Of a stretch of 64,000 nt of DNA, positions 40,335 through 49,598 are shown one piece after another. How positions within the stretch are numbered: the first letter of the stretch is position 1; every line of letters begins with the position of its first letter. Below the pieces are notes generated by a model. The model was not told the origin of the DNA and did no database searches. It saw nothing but the letters and a program-made list of their open reading frames with translations. Source of the stretch: Chitinophaga pinensis (GTDB lineage: Bacteria > Bacteroidota > Bacteroidia > Chitinophagales > Chitinophagaceae); contig CAMCMP010000012.1 of NCBI GenBank assembly GCA_945876095.1, positions 1 to 64,000 on the forward strand, given 5' to 3'. Both the position numbers and the translations under genes were made by a program.

Positions 40335-41699
40335 TTATCCATTAAAGAAGGCGGTGAGTTTTTCAAATTCAACTACTTCCTGAACTCCTGATTTTAATTT
40401 TTTTACCAAACAAAGTTTATCTTCTATTTCTTTGCTTCCAATAATGATTGCGTATTCAATATTTTTTTTCTCAGCATAACTGAACTGTTTGGCAATTTTT
40501 GAAAATTCATGGTACATTTCACAGGAAATACCATTTGCTCTTAATTGCTGCATAATGCTAAATGCATAAAGTGATTCCGCTTCACCCATGTTAAAGAAGA
40601 TTACTTTGGAGCCCTTTTCTATTTCCTGCGGAAAAAGCTGTAGCTCTTCCAATACATCGTATATTCTATCAACTCCAAAACTAATACCTACCCCTGCAAT
40701 GCCAGGCACATCAAACAAACTAGTCAAATCATCATATCTACCACCACCACCAATACTACCCATTTGAATTTCAACGGGAGCCTTTGCCTCAAAAATAATT
40801 CCTGTATAATAATTCAATCCTCTAGCAAGCGTGAAATCAATTGCTAAATTAATGTTGCTTGTTTGCTTAAATAAAAATTCTACTTCATCAATACCACTCT
40901 TACCTATTTCTAAATTACCTACCAATGATTTTATCTGTATTAATTTTTCTTCATTGGATCCATTGATCAATAAATATTTTTCTATAATGCCAATTTGCTC
41001 TTGTGAAAGATTTCTTTCTACTAATTCCTCTTTTACTTTTTCTAATCCAATTTTATCTAATTTGTCAATTGCGATGGTGATATCCAACATTTTTTCAGCG
41101 CCACCACTCAACTGGGCCAATGCGCTTAAGATTTTCCGACTATTTATTTTAAGGGTATAGCCTGAAAGCCCTAGCTGAATAAATACCTGGTGATAAATAT
41201 TGGCTAGTTCTACCTCATTGAGTAGACCAGTGCTTCCAACAATATCGGCATCACATTGTGTAAATTCTCGGTAACGTCCTTTTTGTGGTCTATCTGCTCT
41301 CCATACAGGTTGAATCTGATAGCGTCTAAAGGGAAAGGTTAGTTTGCCTTGATTCATTGCCACATATCTGGCAAAAGGAATTGTTAAGTCGTATTTTAAT
41401 GCTCTTTCCGTAAGTTCACTACTGCTTTTTCCTATCAATGCTTTTTCAAAACCAATTTTTGATTTGTCAATATTTTTTGGATTATTGATTCCATTATTTA
41501 AAATTTTAAAGATCAACTTGTCGCCTTCTTCTCCATATTTGCCCATCAAAGTTTCTAAATTCTCCATTGCAGGAGTTTCAAGTGGTTCAAATCCATACAA
41601 TTCAAACACACTCCTTATAGTGGACAAAATATAATTTCGTTTGTGTACTTCCGTTGCTGAAAAATCCCTAGTTCCCTGGGGGATGCTTGGTTTGGCCAT
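40335..41699 (-). CDS. hisS: Histidyl-tRNA synthetase
   Basis: The 454-residue class II aminoacyl-tRNA synthetase charges tRNA-His with histidine using ATP. Motif 2 is in the FRRYQIQPVWRADRPQKGRYREFTQCDADI region, and the HisA signature LARGLNYYTGIIFEA is near residue 315. Motif 3 is IAGVGISFGVDRI, and a C-terminal anticodon-binding domain follows. Length matches the family. It sits between rlmN and a phosphatase gene, all minus strand, with moderate spacing (117 bp to rlmN, 58 bp from the phosphatase stop), so independent promoters are likely. Confidence 0.96.
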   Translation of the reverse strand: MAKPSIPQGTRDFSATEVHKRNYILSTIRSVFELYGFEPLETPAMENLETLMGKYGEEGDKLIFKILNNGINNPKNIDKSKIGFEKALIGKSSSELTERALKYDLTIPFARYVAMNQGKLTFPFRRYQIQPVWRADRPQKGRYREFTQCDADIVGSTGLLNEVELANIYHQVFIQLGLSGYTLKINSRKILSALAQLSGGAEKMLDITIAIDKLDKIGLEKVKEELVERNLSQEQIGIIEKYLLINGSNEEKLIQIKSLVGNLEIGKSGIDEVEFLFKQTSNINLAIDFTLARGLNYYTGIIFEAKAPVEIQMGSIGGGGRYDDLTSLFDVPGIAGVGISFGVDRIYDVLEELQLFPQEIEKGSKVIFFNMGEAESLYAFSIMQQLRANGISCEMYHEFSKIAKQFSYAEKKNIEYAIIIGSKEIEDKLCLVKKLKSGVQEVVEFEKLTAFFNG

Positions 41700-41757
41700 G
41701 ATTTTTGTTAATTAAAATATGTTGTAATCGTCTGTTATAAATTTAAACTAACAAGTA

Positions 41758-42225
41758 TTAAGTGGATGAATTAGTATGATTATTTATAATTGCATCACAA
41801 GCAATTTCAATCATATTATAAACGCTATGGTATCCATCTTCTGCTCCATAAAAGGGATCGGGTACCTCCTTGTTTTGACCAGGGTAGACTTCATTCATTA
41901 GTAAATCAACTTTTGATGAAATGTACTGATCTTTTCCAATCTGCTTTATCTCCTCTATTACATCTTCCGCCATTGCATAGATTTTGTCAAATCGCTCAAA
42001 ATCTTGTTTTACAAATTTTCTTGATTGCTGATTGCTGATATCAATATTGTTGATGCTCGCTACTTTTTGTGATAGGTAATGAGGTGCTTCACCATTGTGA
42101 AATCCATTGGTACCAGCACTTTCAATTTTCCAATTTAATCCTGCCTTTTTACACTTTTCTTTTAGAATTCCTTCTGCAAGTGGACTTCGGCAAATATTAC
42201 CTAGGCATACCATCAAAATAGTCAT
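41758..42225 (-). CDS. Low-molecular-weight protein tyrosine phosphatase
   Basis: The 155-residue enzyme has the P-loop CLGNICRS with nucleophile Cys7 and Arg13, and the general acid Asp in VPDPFYG (~122). The N-terminal MTILMVCLGNICRSPLAEGI is the family hallmark. It dephosphorylates tyrosine-phosphorylated proteins or, in other lineages, arsenate; tyrosine phosphatase activity is the more likely role here. A TATATTTG box (42230-42237, minus) lies four bases before the ATG, so the message may be leaderless. No protein tyrosine kinase gene is adjacent. Confidence 0.9.
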   Translation of the reverse strand: MTILMVCLGNICRSPLAEGILKEKCKKAGLNWKIESAGTNGFHNGEAPHYLSQKVASINNIDISNQQSRKFVKQDFERFDKIYAMAEDVIEEIKQIGKDQYISSKVDLLMNEVYPGQNKEVPDPFYGAEDGYHSVYNMIEIACDAIINNHTNSST

Positions 42226-42590
42226 TCAGCAAATATAAGCCCTTAGGGGTATAAACTTGTTAGCAGTAGGGGATAATGGATAGAAATTTTCTATCCTATT
42301 TTCTCAAATTATCTTTTCACAATAAATTATAAAGAGCTCAATTGGTATCGTAAATTGTGGAATTCTGGTTAGTTGGTCTAAATATTTTGGCAGCTATTTA
42401 TTAATTTTTTGGAGCTACCGGTTTGGCAAACAGTCAAGTAGAAAGAAAGAAAGGTTCTTGGTTAAGATTTCATAAAAGTTAACTTTATCATACATCGACA
42501 GTTTTCAGTAATTTATTTTGTAATTTGCCCTTTTTACGGAAGAGATGTATCAATAAATTCCTAATACGTTTCTTTTAAAATTTAATACCT
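42226..42590. other. Divergent intergenic region with phosphatase promoter box
   Basis: This 365-bp gap separates the minus-strand phosphatase from the plus-strand small membrane gene. It contains TATATTTG (42230-42237, minus) for the phosphatase. On the plus side a GTAATTTG variant occurs near 42520 but misses the consensus by one base. No small ORF, RNA structure or repeat copy is recognised. Confidence 0.55.
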
Positions 42591-42842
42591 ATGGGAGAAT
42601 TAGATAACGAAAAGCTTAGCGAAAGGGATAAGGGATTTATCCGTATGCGTTCAATCACTAATTATGGTATGGGTTTCTTTATGATACTCGTGGGTTTTTT
42701 CTTCATGTTTCCAATTAAGCTTACTCAAAGTTTTATTAATCAGTATGATGCTGAACTGATAAAAATATTTGCAGTTATATGTTGGTTGTATGGAGGATTT
42801 AGGATGTACAGAGGTTATAAGAAAAATTATTTCAGAGACTAA
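42591..42842 (+). CDS. Small two-helix membrane protein
   Basis: This 83-residue protein has a charged N-terminus (MGELDNEKLSERDKGF), two predicted membrane helices (about residues 26-45 and 57-72), and a basic C-terminal tail (YRGYKKNYFRD). I do not recognise a domain. Its stop TAA shares one base with the ATG of the PstS-like gene (TAATG at 42840-42844), so translation is coupled. Position before a PstS-like and TPR pair suggests it belongs to the TonB-associated set common in this phylum, though the link is only positional. Confidence 0.75.
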   Translation: MGELDNEKLSERDKGFIRMRSITNYGMGFFMILVGFFFMFPIKLTQSFINQYDAELIKIFAVICWLYGGFRMYRGYKKNYFRD

Positions 42843-43795
42843 TGAAAATGGGGTACAGAAAATATAAAATTGTTAATTGGGTAGGTTTGCTTTTTTTGGT
42901 TGTTGGAATGGTTCAATGCAATTCTAAGAAGCAGGTGCAAGTAACGGATACGCTTACCAGCGGGACGCTTCACATCAGTATTGATGAGTCGTATAAGCCG
43001 ATAATGGATGAGCAAATTAAAGTATTTGAAGGGTCCAATCCGGATGCTAAGATTATAGCCCATTACAAATCGGAATCTGCTTGTTTGAATGATATTTTCA
43101 ATGATTCGCTTACCAAAATGGTAATTGTAACAAGGGGGTTATCAAGGAAGGAAGAAAATTATTTTAAGGAATCCTTGCATTATCTTCCTCGTTGGGATGA
43201 GCTGGCAACTGATGCGATTGCAATTGTAGTAAATAAAAAAAGCACAGACACCATTTTTACTCTCCAAAGATTGCAAAAGCAATTGACCGGTTTGATGGGG
43301 AAAAATCAACAGATTATTTTTGATGGATTAAATGCAACCAGTACTGTAAGGTTTGCAATCGACAGCATATTGAAGGGAGCAAAATTTGATACAGGTGTAG
43401 TAAGAGCTGTTAAAAACAGCCAGTCGGTGTTGGACTTTGTTGCAGCCAATGAAAATGCAGTAGGATTGGTGGGAATAAGCTGGATTGGAAACCCAGAGGA
43501 TACCGCTCAAGTAAAAATGTTGCAAAAGCTAAAAATGGCATATGTTAAATGTGATTATTGTTCTGATACTCCCTATGTAAAACCAACCCAATATGGTATC
43601 ATGACTAAAAGATATCCTCTCATTAGAGGTTTGTATTATATTTTGAGAGAGAATTATTCAGGATTGGGATCTGGATTTCTAAATTTTTTACAATATGAAA
43701 GGGGGCAATTAATTTTTAGAAGAGCCTATTTAGGGCCAAGTAAAATAGGATTTGGCATTCGGAATGTGAAGATTAATGAAAAATTAGCAAAATAA
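42842..43795 (+). CDS. PstS-like periplasmic substrate-binding lipoprotein
   Basis: The 317-residue protein has a hydrophobic leader ending near MVQC (Cys26), so it is probably a lipoprotein although the residues before the cysteine are not a strict lipobox. The body resembles PstS/PBP-like-2 proteins: GTLHISIDESYKPIMDEQIKVF, then NATSTVRFAIDSILKG and GLVGISWIG. In Bacteroidota such proteins commonly lie beside exbB-exbD-exbD-tonB and a TPR gene, with no phosphate-transport permease. No PstABC genes are present here. A role linked to the TonB complex is inferred from gene neighbourhood in the phylum, not from direct evidence. Confidence 0.85.
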   Translation: MKMGYRKYKIVNWVGLLFLVVGMVQCNSKKQVQVTDTLTSGTLHISIDESYKPIMDEQIKVFEGSNPDAKIIAHYKSESACLNDIFNDSLTKMVIVTRGLSRKEENYFKESLHYLPRWDELATDAIAIVVNKKSTDTIFTLQRLQKQLTGLMGKNQQIIFDGLNATSTVRFAIDSILKGAKFDTGVVRAVKNSQSVLDFVAANENAVGLVGISWIGNPEDTAQVKMLQKLKMAYVKCDYCSDTPYVKPTQYGIMTKRYPLIRGLYYILRENYSGLGSGFLNFLQYERGQLIFRRAYLGPSKIGFGIRNVKINEKLAK

Positions 43796-43865
43796 AAATG
43801 AACATTTTAAATAGTTTTGAGTATAAATTAATATCATTGTAAAGTCAAAAAAAACAGAAAGGAAA

Positions 43866-45617
43866 ATGAGTAGTATTAAATTTGGATTGCTGGTGTTTTT
43901 AGCCCTATTGCTTTCAACTACGATGAAAGCTCAAACCTTAGAAGAGGGTAAGAAATTTATGTATTATGAAAGGTACCAAAGTGCTAAAAATGTTTTTCAG
44001 AAGCTGGTTGAAGTTGCTCCAGTTAATCCAGAAGCAGTTTATTGGTTGGGAATTTCCGTAATGGCGGCTGCCGATTACTCTACTAAATCATTAGCAGACG
44101 CTAAAGATATTTATCGCAAGGCGCTAGAAGCAAATAGTAACAGCGCTTTATTGATTGCTGCGATGGGAAATGTAGAGTTACGGGAAGGTAAGACTCAAGA
44201 TGCCCGCAATCGTTTTGAAACGGCTCTGTCTTTAAGCCAGAATAAAGATTTGTTAGTACTGACTGCAGTGGGTATGGCCAACTCAGATTTTGATAATAAA
44301 TATGCTGATCCTGCTTATGGAATTGAAAAATTAAAAATCGCCACCAATTTAAAAAAGTTTAAAGAGCCATCTGTTTATATATATATGGGTGACGCTTACA
44401 AAAAAATGTTAGATGGTGGAAATGCTCAAATTTCTTATCAGTCAGCGTTAAATATTGACCCAAAGTATGCAAGGGCACTTTATAGAATAGGTAAAATTTA
44501 CCAAACCCAAGGGGCTGGTCAAGAAGAGATCTATTTAAAATATTTCAATGAAGCCATAGAAAAAGATCCAGCTTATGCTCCTGTTTATAAAAACTTGTCT
44601 GATTTATATTACAATATTGAAGTAACAAAGTCAGCTGTTTACCTTGATAAATACTTGGCTAACACAGACGATGATCCTAAGAATTGCTATTATAGAGCTT
44701 CTATGAAGTATGCACAAGGTTTGTTTAAGGACGCGATTACACTTGCTGATCAATGTATTGCAGGGTCCACTAGCCCTTATCCTAAATTATTTGGTATTCA
44801 AGGATATGCTTTTAACAGATTAGGTGATTCTGTTAGTGCAAGGAAAGCTTTTGAAAATTATATCGCTAAAGCTGATCAAAGTCAAATTGGAAGCGGAGAC
44901 TACGCTACCTATGCCAATGTATTATTTAAATTACCTGGCAATGATTCATTAGCTGGTATTTACATTGACAAAGCTGTTCAATTAGATACGCTTGAATCAT
45001 CTAAAGTATCTTATTTAAAAACGACTGCTCTTTATTTTGAAAATCAAAAAAATTATAAAATAGCAGCTGATTGGTATGCAAAAATTACCAATTTAAAAAA
45101 GGACCCTACAAAAACTGACCTTTATTATGCAGGATATAATTACTTCAGGTCAGGTAATTATACCACTTCAATTGAGGTATTTAATAAGTATAGTAAAAAA
45201 TTTCCAGATGATGTTTTTAGTTATTATATGATTGGAAAGTCTTATTGGGCTATTGATACTACTATGGAACAAGGTTTAGCAAATCCAGCCTTTCAAAAGG
45301 TGATTGAAGTGGGGCTAGCAGATAAAGTAAAAAACAAGAATCAGTTGGTTGGTAGCTATAAGTATTTTGTTGTATATTATGCCAATATTAAAAAGGACAA
45401 AACCGCTGCTATGGCCTATTGTGATAGCGTATTGGTGGTTGATCCCGCTGATGCTGAAGCAGCCAGTAATAAGGCAGTAATTGCAAATATGAACATGAAC
45501 CCAACTCCAACTACTCCTGCTCCACCAGCTTCTAAGACTACAAATCCAGCTGCTAACAAGCCAGTTGGGGATAAACCTAGTGGTGCTAAGAAAGCTAGTC
45601 CAGCGACCAAGCAATAA
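43866..45617 (+). CDS. Secreted TPR-repeat protein
   Basis: The 583-residue protein has a signal peptide (cleavage near MKA-QT). Tetratricopeptide repeats run through most of the chain, for example ALEANSNSALLIAAMGNVELREGKTQDARNRFETAL and ALNIDPKYARALYRIGKIY, suggesting a superhelical scaffold in the periplasm. The C-terminal ~45 residues are low complexity, rich in Pro, Thr, Ala and Lys. It follows the PstS-like gene by 70 bp and a strong terminator closes the unit at 45642-45676. PstS-like and TPR proteins are recurrent companions of TonB genes in this phylum. Confidence 0.88.
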   Translation: MSSIKFGLLVFLALLLSTTMKAQTLEEGKKFMYYERYQSAKNVFQKLVEVAPVNPEAVYWLGISVMAAADYSTKSLADAKDIYRKALEANSNSALLIAAMGNVELREGKTQDARNRFETALSLSQNKDLLVLTAVGMANSDFDNKYADPAYGIEKLKIATNLKKFKEPSVYIYMGDAYKKMLDGGNAQISYQSALNIDPKYARALYRIGKIYQTQGAGQEEIYLKYFNEAIEKDPAYAPVYKNLSDLYYNIEVTKSAVYLDKYLANTDDDPKNCYYRASMKYAQGLFKDAITLADQCIAGSTSPYPKLFGIQGYAFNRLGDSVSARKAFENYIAKADQSQIGSGDYATYANVLFKLPGNDSLAGIYIDKAVQLDTLESSKVSYLKTTALYFENQKNYKIAADWYAKITNLKKDPTKTDLYYAGYNYFRSGNYTTSIEVFNKYSKKFPDDVFSYYMIGKSYWAIDTTMEQGLANPAFQKVIEVGLADKVKNKNQLVGSYKYFVVYYANIKKDKTAAMAYCDSVLVVDPADAEAASNKAVIANMNMNPTPTTPAPPASKTTNPAANKPVGDKPSGAKKASPATKQ

Positions 45618-45641
45618 GTAGAAAATATTATAAAATAATGT

Positions 45642-45676
45642 TATCCCCCTTTTTATTCAAAAGGGGGATATTTTTT
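45642..45676 (+). terminator. Terminator after the TPR gene
   Basis: ATCCCCCTTTT (45643-45653) pairs with AAAAGGGGGAT (45659-45669) across a 5-base loop and continues into a T6 tract (45671-45676). It separates the PstS-TPR unit from the nuo operon. Confidence 0.88.
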
Positions 45677-45711
45677 ACTAAACCTAAGTTTTTTATTTGC
45701 TCACCCTAACG

Positions 45712-45719
45712 TACTTTTG
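45712..45719 (+). promoter_or_regulatory. -7 box of the nuo operon promoter
   Basis: TACTTTTG fits TAnnTTTG and ends four bases before the nuoA ATG at 45724. A terminator immediately upstream (45642-45676) means the operon needs its own promoter here. The -33 region has only T-rich sequence rather than TTTG at the correct spacing, so strength is uncertain. Confidence 0.6.
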
Positions 45720-45723
45720 CAAA

Positions 45724-46119
45724 ATGAAATTCTTCCTACTTCAAGCTGTAGATAGTAACAATGCCTCCAACTATTTGCCTATAGGGATTCAATTATTTTT
45801 CGCGATAGGTTTTATCGCTACCATGATGATTCTCACGCATCGTTTTGGGCCTAAAAGGCAAACGAGTGATAAACTTCAAAATTTTGAAAGTGGTATTGAA
45901 ATAAAAGGTAATGCCCGTCAACCGATGGCTGTCAAATATTTCCTAGTTGCCATATTGTTTGTTTTGTTCGATGTGGAAGTTATTTTTTTCTATCCCTATG
46001 CTGTTAATTTTAGAGCCTTAGGGTGGCAAGGATTTATGGCGGTGGTGATGTTTGTCGGCTTATTTTTAGCAGGGTTTATTTATATCATTAAGAAAGGGGC
46101 CTTGAATTGGGAAGACTAA
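45724..46119 (+). CDS. nuoA: NADH-quinone oxidoreductase subunit A
   Basis: The 131-residue membrane subunit has three helices. The conserved TSDKLQNFESGIEIKGNARQPMAVKYFLVAILFVLFDVEVIFFYPYA-type core is seen around residues 45-90. It helps form the junction between the quinone site and the membrane arm of complex I. I start at the ATG at 45724; a longer TTG-initiated form would begin within the promoter region. It opens a 14-gene operon running to 59695. Confidence 0.95.
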   Translation: MKFFLLQAVDSNNASNYLPIGIQLFFAIGFIATMMILTHRFGPKRQTSDKLQNFESGIEIKGNARQPMAVKYFLVAILFVLFDVEVIFFYPYAVNFRALGWQGFMAVVMFVGLFLAGFIYIIKKGALNWED

Positions 46120-46219
46120 GAATTGTTGATTATGTAATGTTGAAATATAAACAATGGTTACATGATTTTGTTAAATGAGGAGTTGGTTTATAATTATGAA
46201 TTTTTTATAAAAATTAATT

Positions 46220-46783
46220 ATGTCGCGTCCAGTACAATATAATACAAAATTGAAAATGGTGGAAGCCCCTGAGGCAATGATGGGGGATGGGTTTATGGCA
46301 ACTTCCTTTGAAAAGGTGGTAGGTCTTGCCCGCAAAAATTCTATTTGGCCTTTACCATTTGCTACTTCCTGCTGCGGAATTGAATTCATGGCTACCATGG
46401 CTAGCCACTATGATCTTTCAAGATTTGGTTCTGAGAGGGTAGGATTTTCTCCTCGTCAATGTGATCTATTAATGGTGATGGGAACTATTTCTAAAAAAAT
46501 GGGACCCGTTCTTAAGCAGGTATATTTACAAATGGCTGAACCAAGATGGGTTTTGTCTGTTGGTGCTTGCGCTTGTAGTGGTGGTATTTTTGATACCTAT
46601 TCTGTACTACAGGGAATCGATCAGATTATTCCTGTAGATGTTTATGTGCCAGGATGCCCTCCAAGACCCGAAGCTATTTTGGATGGATTTTTGAAAATAC
46701 AGGAATTAGTTGGTCAAGAAAGTTTGAGAAGAAGGAACGGAGATAAATACAAGGAATTGCTAGCTAGTTATGGAATACAATAA
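46220..46783 (+). CDS. nuoB: NADH-quinone oxidoreductase subunit B
   Basis: The 187-residue subunit carries the terminal 4Fe-4S cluster N2. Ligands are Cys51-Cys52 (SCCGIEFMA), a Cys in VGACACSGG (near 116), and a Cys in VPGCPPRPEA (near 147). It sits at the base of the hydrophilic arm next to the quinone channel. Second gene of the nuo operon, 100 bp after nuoA. Confidence 0.97.
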   Translation: MSRPVQYNTKLKMVEAPEAMMGDGFMATSFEKVVGLARKNSIWPLPFATSCCGIEFMATMASHYDLSRFGSERVGFSPRQCDLLMVMGTISKKMGPVLKQVYLQMAEPRWVLSVGACACSGGIFDTYSVLQGIDQIIPVDVYVPGCPPRPEAILDGFLKIQELVGQESLRRRNGDKYKELLASYGIQ

Positions 46784-46810
46784 ACATTTGAATAGAATTA
46801 AGTAAAAAAG

Positions 46811-47314
46811 ATGCCTCTAAATAACGATACAATACAGCAAATACTCATACAAAAGTTTGGCGATGAACTGACCGACTGGCAGGAGCCTTATGAAATGCTG
46901 ACTTTCACTGCGCCAAAAGAAATCAATTTGAAAGTGTTACAATTTTTATACGATGAACCCAGTTTAAATTTCCGATTTTTAACTGATTTACAAGCGGTTC
47001 ATTATCCTGATAAAAAAGGCCAAGAGTTAGCAGTAGTATATCACTTGCATAATCTAGTTGACAATGTACGTATCCGATTTAAGGTTTTTACTGATATAAT
47101 CCAACCAGATGTTTTTAGTGCGACTGCTTTGTATCAGTCTGCCAATTTTATGGAACGCGAAACCTATGATTTTTTCGGAGTAAATTTTACAGGTCATCCT
47201 AATTTGATTAGAATTTTAAATGTCGATGAAATGGATTATTTCCCGATGCGCAAAGAATTCCCATTAGAAGATCAGACAAGAGTAGATAAGGATGATGAGA
47301 TGTTTGGAAGATAA
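46811..47314 (+). CDS. nuoC: NADH-quinone oxidoreductase subunit C
   Basis: The 167-residue 30-kDa-type subunit contains the family motif region MERETYDFFGVNFTGHPNLIRIL followed by DYFPMRKEFPLED near the C-terminus. It forms part of the connecting hydrophilic arm and has no cofactor. It is encoded separately from nuoD, unlike the fused NuoCD of E. coli. It begins 27 bp after nuoB. Confidence 0.95.
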   Translation: MPLNNDTIQQILIQKFGDELTDWQEPYEMLTFTAPKEINLKVLQFLYDEPSLNFRFLTDLQAVHYPDKKGQELAVVYHLHNLVDNVRIRFKVFTDIIQPDVFSATALYQSANFMERETYDFFGVNFTGHPNLIRILNVDEMDYFPMRKEFPLEDQTRVDKDDEMFGR

Positions 47315-47401
47315 AATGGTAGTTAAAAATTGTGTATTAGTTGATTGTTGTTGGGTTGTTAAAATTTTTAAAAGCAAAATAAAAAATAGTAAAGGCAAAT
47401 A

Positions 47402-48622
47402 ATGAGCGAGCATATTCTCTTACCGGAAGGAAGTATTGAAAAACAAACTACCACCCTTAATTTGGGGCCTACGCACCCTGCTACTCATGGCGTTTTTCAA
47501 AATATTCTTGAGTTGGATGGAGAACGAATTCTTAAAGCAACTTCTACAGTAGGGTACATTCACCGAGCTTTTGAAAAATTAGCAGAAAGAAGACCGCTTT
47601 ATCAAATCACTCCTATCACAGACCGATTAAATTATTGTTCTTCTCCCATCAATAATATGGGTTGGCATATTACTTGCGAAAAATTATTAGATGTTAAGCT
47701 ACCTAAGCGGGTAGATTATCTTCGAATCATCATAATGGAATTGTCTAGAATTTCAGATCACCTGATTTGTAATTCTATCGTGGGCGTAGATAGTGGTGCC
47801 TATTCTGGCTTCTTGTATTTGATGCAGTTTAGGGAATTAATTTATGAAATCTATGAAGAGGTTTGTGGCTCAAGACTTACTACCAATATCGGCCGAATAG
47901 GTGGATTTGAAAGAAATTTCACCAATACTGCTTTTGTTAAACTTGAAAAATTTCTCGCTACTTATCCAAAGCAGCTAAAAGAATTTGAGACCTTGTTTAA
48001 TCGCAACCGAATTTTTATGGAACGTACCATTGGTGTAGGTGCTATTTCTGCTGAAAGGGCACTCAACTATGGTTTTACTGGTCCTAATTTAAGAGCAGCT
48101 GGCGTAGATTATGATGTTCGGGTTCATACACCTTATAGTTCCTATCAAGATCTTGAATTTACTATACCTGTGGGAAAAACTGGAGATTGTTATGATCGCT
48201 TTTTGGTTCGTAATCAAGAAATGTGGCAAAGTCTAAGTTTGATTGAGCAGGCCTATAAAAAGGTGCAGGAATTTAAAGGAGCCGAGTCAGAAGTTTTTCA
48301 TGCAGATTCTCCAGCTTATTATTTGCCAGAGAAAAAGGATGTATATTCTAAGATGGAGGCGTTAATCTATCATTTTAAAATTGTGATGGGCGAAACAGAT
48401 ATACCTGCAGGTGAATTGTATAGTTCAGTGGAAGGTGGAAATGGAGAATTGGGATTCTATCTTATTAGTGATGGGGGAAGGACACCGTATCGACTGCATT
48501 TCCGAAGACCATGTTTTATTTATTATCAAGCATTTCCAGAATTAGTGCAAGGTGGAATGTTAAGTGATGCAGTAATTACAATGAGTAGTTTGAATTTGAT
48601 TGCAGGAGAATTAGATGCATAA
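47402..48622 (+). CDS. nuoD: NADH-quinone oxidoreductase subunit D
   Basis: The 406-residue 49-kDa-type subunit lines the quinone-binding cavity. Conserved stretches include LNLGPTHPATHGVFQNILELDGE near the N-terminus, the histidine in GYIHRAFEKLAE, and FRRPCFIYYQAFPEL near the C-terminus. It is evolutionarily related to the large subunit of NiFe hydrogenases but lacks the nickel-binding cysteines. It is intact and in operon order. Confidence 0.97.
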   Translation: MSEHILLPEGSIEKQTTTLNLGPTHPATHGVFQNILELDGERILKATSTVGYIHRAFEKLAERRPLYQITPITDRLNYCSSPINNMGWHITCEKLLDVKLPKRVDYLRIIIMELSRISDHLICNSIVGVDSGAYSGFLYLMQFRELIYEIYEEVCGSRLTTNIGRIGGFERNFTNTAFVKLEKFLATYPKQLKEFETLFNRNRIFMERTIGVGAISAERALNYGFTGPNLRAAGVDYDVRVHTPYSSYQDLEFTIPVGKTGDCYDRFLVRNQEMWQSLSLIEQAYKKVQEFKGAESEVFHADSPAYYLPEKKDVYSKMEALIYHFKIVMGETDIPAGELYSSVEGGNGELGFYLISDGGRTPYRLHFRRPCFIYYQAFPELVQGGMLSDAVITMSSLNLIAGELDA

Positions 48623-48700
48623 TCTGTTTGTCGGCTTAATTGAATTTTAATATATAATTGAACCAATAAAATTGACCAACTCTTTTGAGTGATAGTTATT

Positions 48701-49192
48701 ATGATAAAATTTTCTGAGGAAAAATTAAAAAAGGTAAGCGAAATTATTCAACGCTATCCTGAAGGCAGACAAAAAAGTGCGTTGCTTCCGGTTCTTCATC
48801 TTGCACAAGATGAATTTGATGGTTGGCTCGATACGCCCGTAATGGATTATGTAGCTTCTTTGTTGAACATTGAACCAATTGAAGTATATGAAGTGGCTAG
48901 TTTTTATAGTATGTACAATTTGAAACCTGTTGGTAAATACTTATTTGAAGTTTGCCAAACTGGTCCGTGCATGATCAATGGAAGTGATGATATTATTGGG
49001 TACATAAAAACAAAATTAAATATTGGTGTAGGTGAAACCACTGCAGATGGATTGTTTACCTTAAAAACGGTAGAATGTTTGGGCGCATGCGGATATGCAC
49101 CGATGATGCAGTTGGGTAAAACCTATCGTGAGCATCTAACAAAGGAGAAAGTAGATGCTATTGTAGCAGAATGTAGATCAAAGGCAAATTAA
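48701..49192 (+). CDS. nuoE: NADH-quinone oxidoreductase subunit E
   Basis: The 163-residue 24-kDa-type subunit binds the 2Fe-2S cluster N1a with Cys85 and Cys90 (CQTGPC) and Cys126 and Cys130 (CLGAC). It partners NuoF at the NADH site. I prefer the ATG at 48701 over an in-frame GTG four codons upstream. It is followed two to four bases later by a retropepsin-like gene before nuoF, an unusual interruption. Confidence 0.95.
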   Translation: MIKFSEEKLKKVSEIIQRYPEGRQKSALLPVLHLAQDEFDGWLDTPVMDYVASLLNIEPIEVYEVASFYSMYNLKPVGKYLFEVCQTGPCMINGSDDIIGYIKTKLNIGVGETTADGLFTLKTVECLGACGYAPMMQLGKTYREHLTKEKVDAIVAECRSKAN

Positions 49193-49196
49193 ATTG

Positions 49197-49559
49197 ATGG
49201 GAATAACTAACCTCATATTAAAAGTGAAAGAGCACAGAAAATCTGAAAAAGTGGCGGAGGTTAATTTTTTAGTGGATAGTGGAGCAGTGCATAGTTTGGT
49301 TCCTGGAAAAATTTTAGACCAACTGGAAATTGAGCCCTATAAGGAAATGAGTTTTTCTTTGGCTGATGGTACAACCTTACAGCGTAAAGTATGTACTGCC
49401 TATTTTGAATTTGAGGGTGAAGGAGGTCCAGCGCCGGTAATTTATGGAGAAGAGGGCGATGAAGCACTACTAGGTGCAACCACGCTGGAGTCTTTTGGAT
49501 TGGTTTTAAATCCTTTTACCAGATCGCTGCATCCAATGAGGATGTTGATGGCAAAATAG
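49197..49559 (+). CDS. Retropepsin-like aspartic protease within the nuo operon
   Basis: The 120-residue protein has the single-domain retroviral-type aspartic protease signature FLVDSGAVHSLVP with Asp27-Ser28-Gly29, followed by the second strand set LADGTTLQRKVCTAYFEFEG and the C-terminal psi-loop ALLGATTLESFGLVLNP. Such clan AA proteins function as homodimers, each chain giving one Asp. No signal peptide or membrane segment is present. Its ATG is 5 bases after the nuoE stop and its stop is 39 bp before nuoF, so it is co-transcribed with complex I genes. No established subunit or assembly factor corresponds to it; a maturation or regulatory role is only a guess. Related proteins occur widely outside mobile elements. 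Confidence 0.85.
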   Translation: MGITNLILKVKEHRKSEKVAEVNFLVDSGAVHSLVPGKILDQLEIEPYKEMSFSLADGTTLQRKVCTAYFEFEGEGGPAPVIYGEEGDEALLGATTLESFGLVLNPFTRSLHPMRMLMAK

Positions 49560-49598
49560 AAAAAATAAAAAACATTAGGAAACGGATTGTAATAAAGT

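Noticed and set aside
42842..43795. Phosphate ABC transporter component in the strict sense
   Set aside because: No pstC, pstA, pstB or phoU genes are present; in this phylum such PstS-like proteins accompany TonB genes.
49197..49559. Retropepsin gene as a retroelement remnant
   Set aside because: No reverse transcriptase, integrase or repeats are nearby, and operon spacing and composition match the nuo genes; single-domain clan AA proteases occur as ordinary bacterial genes.
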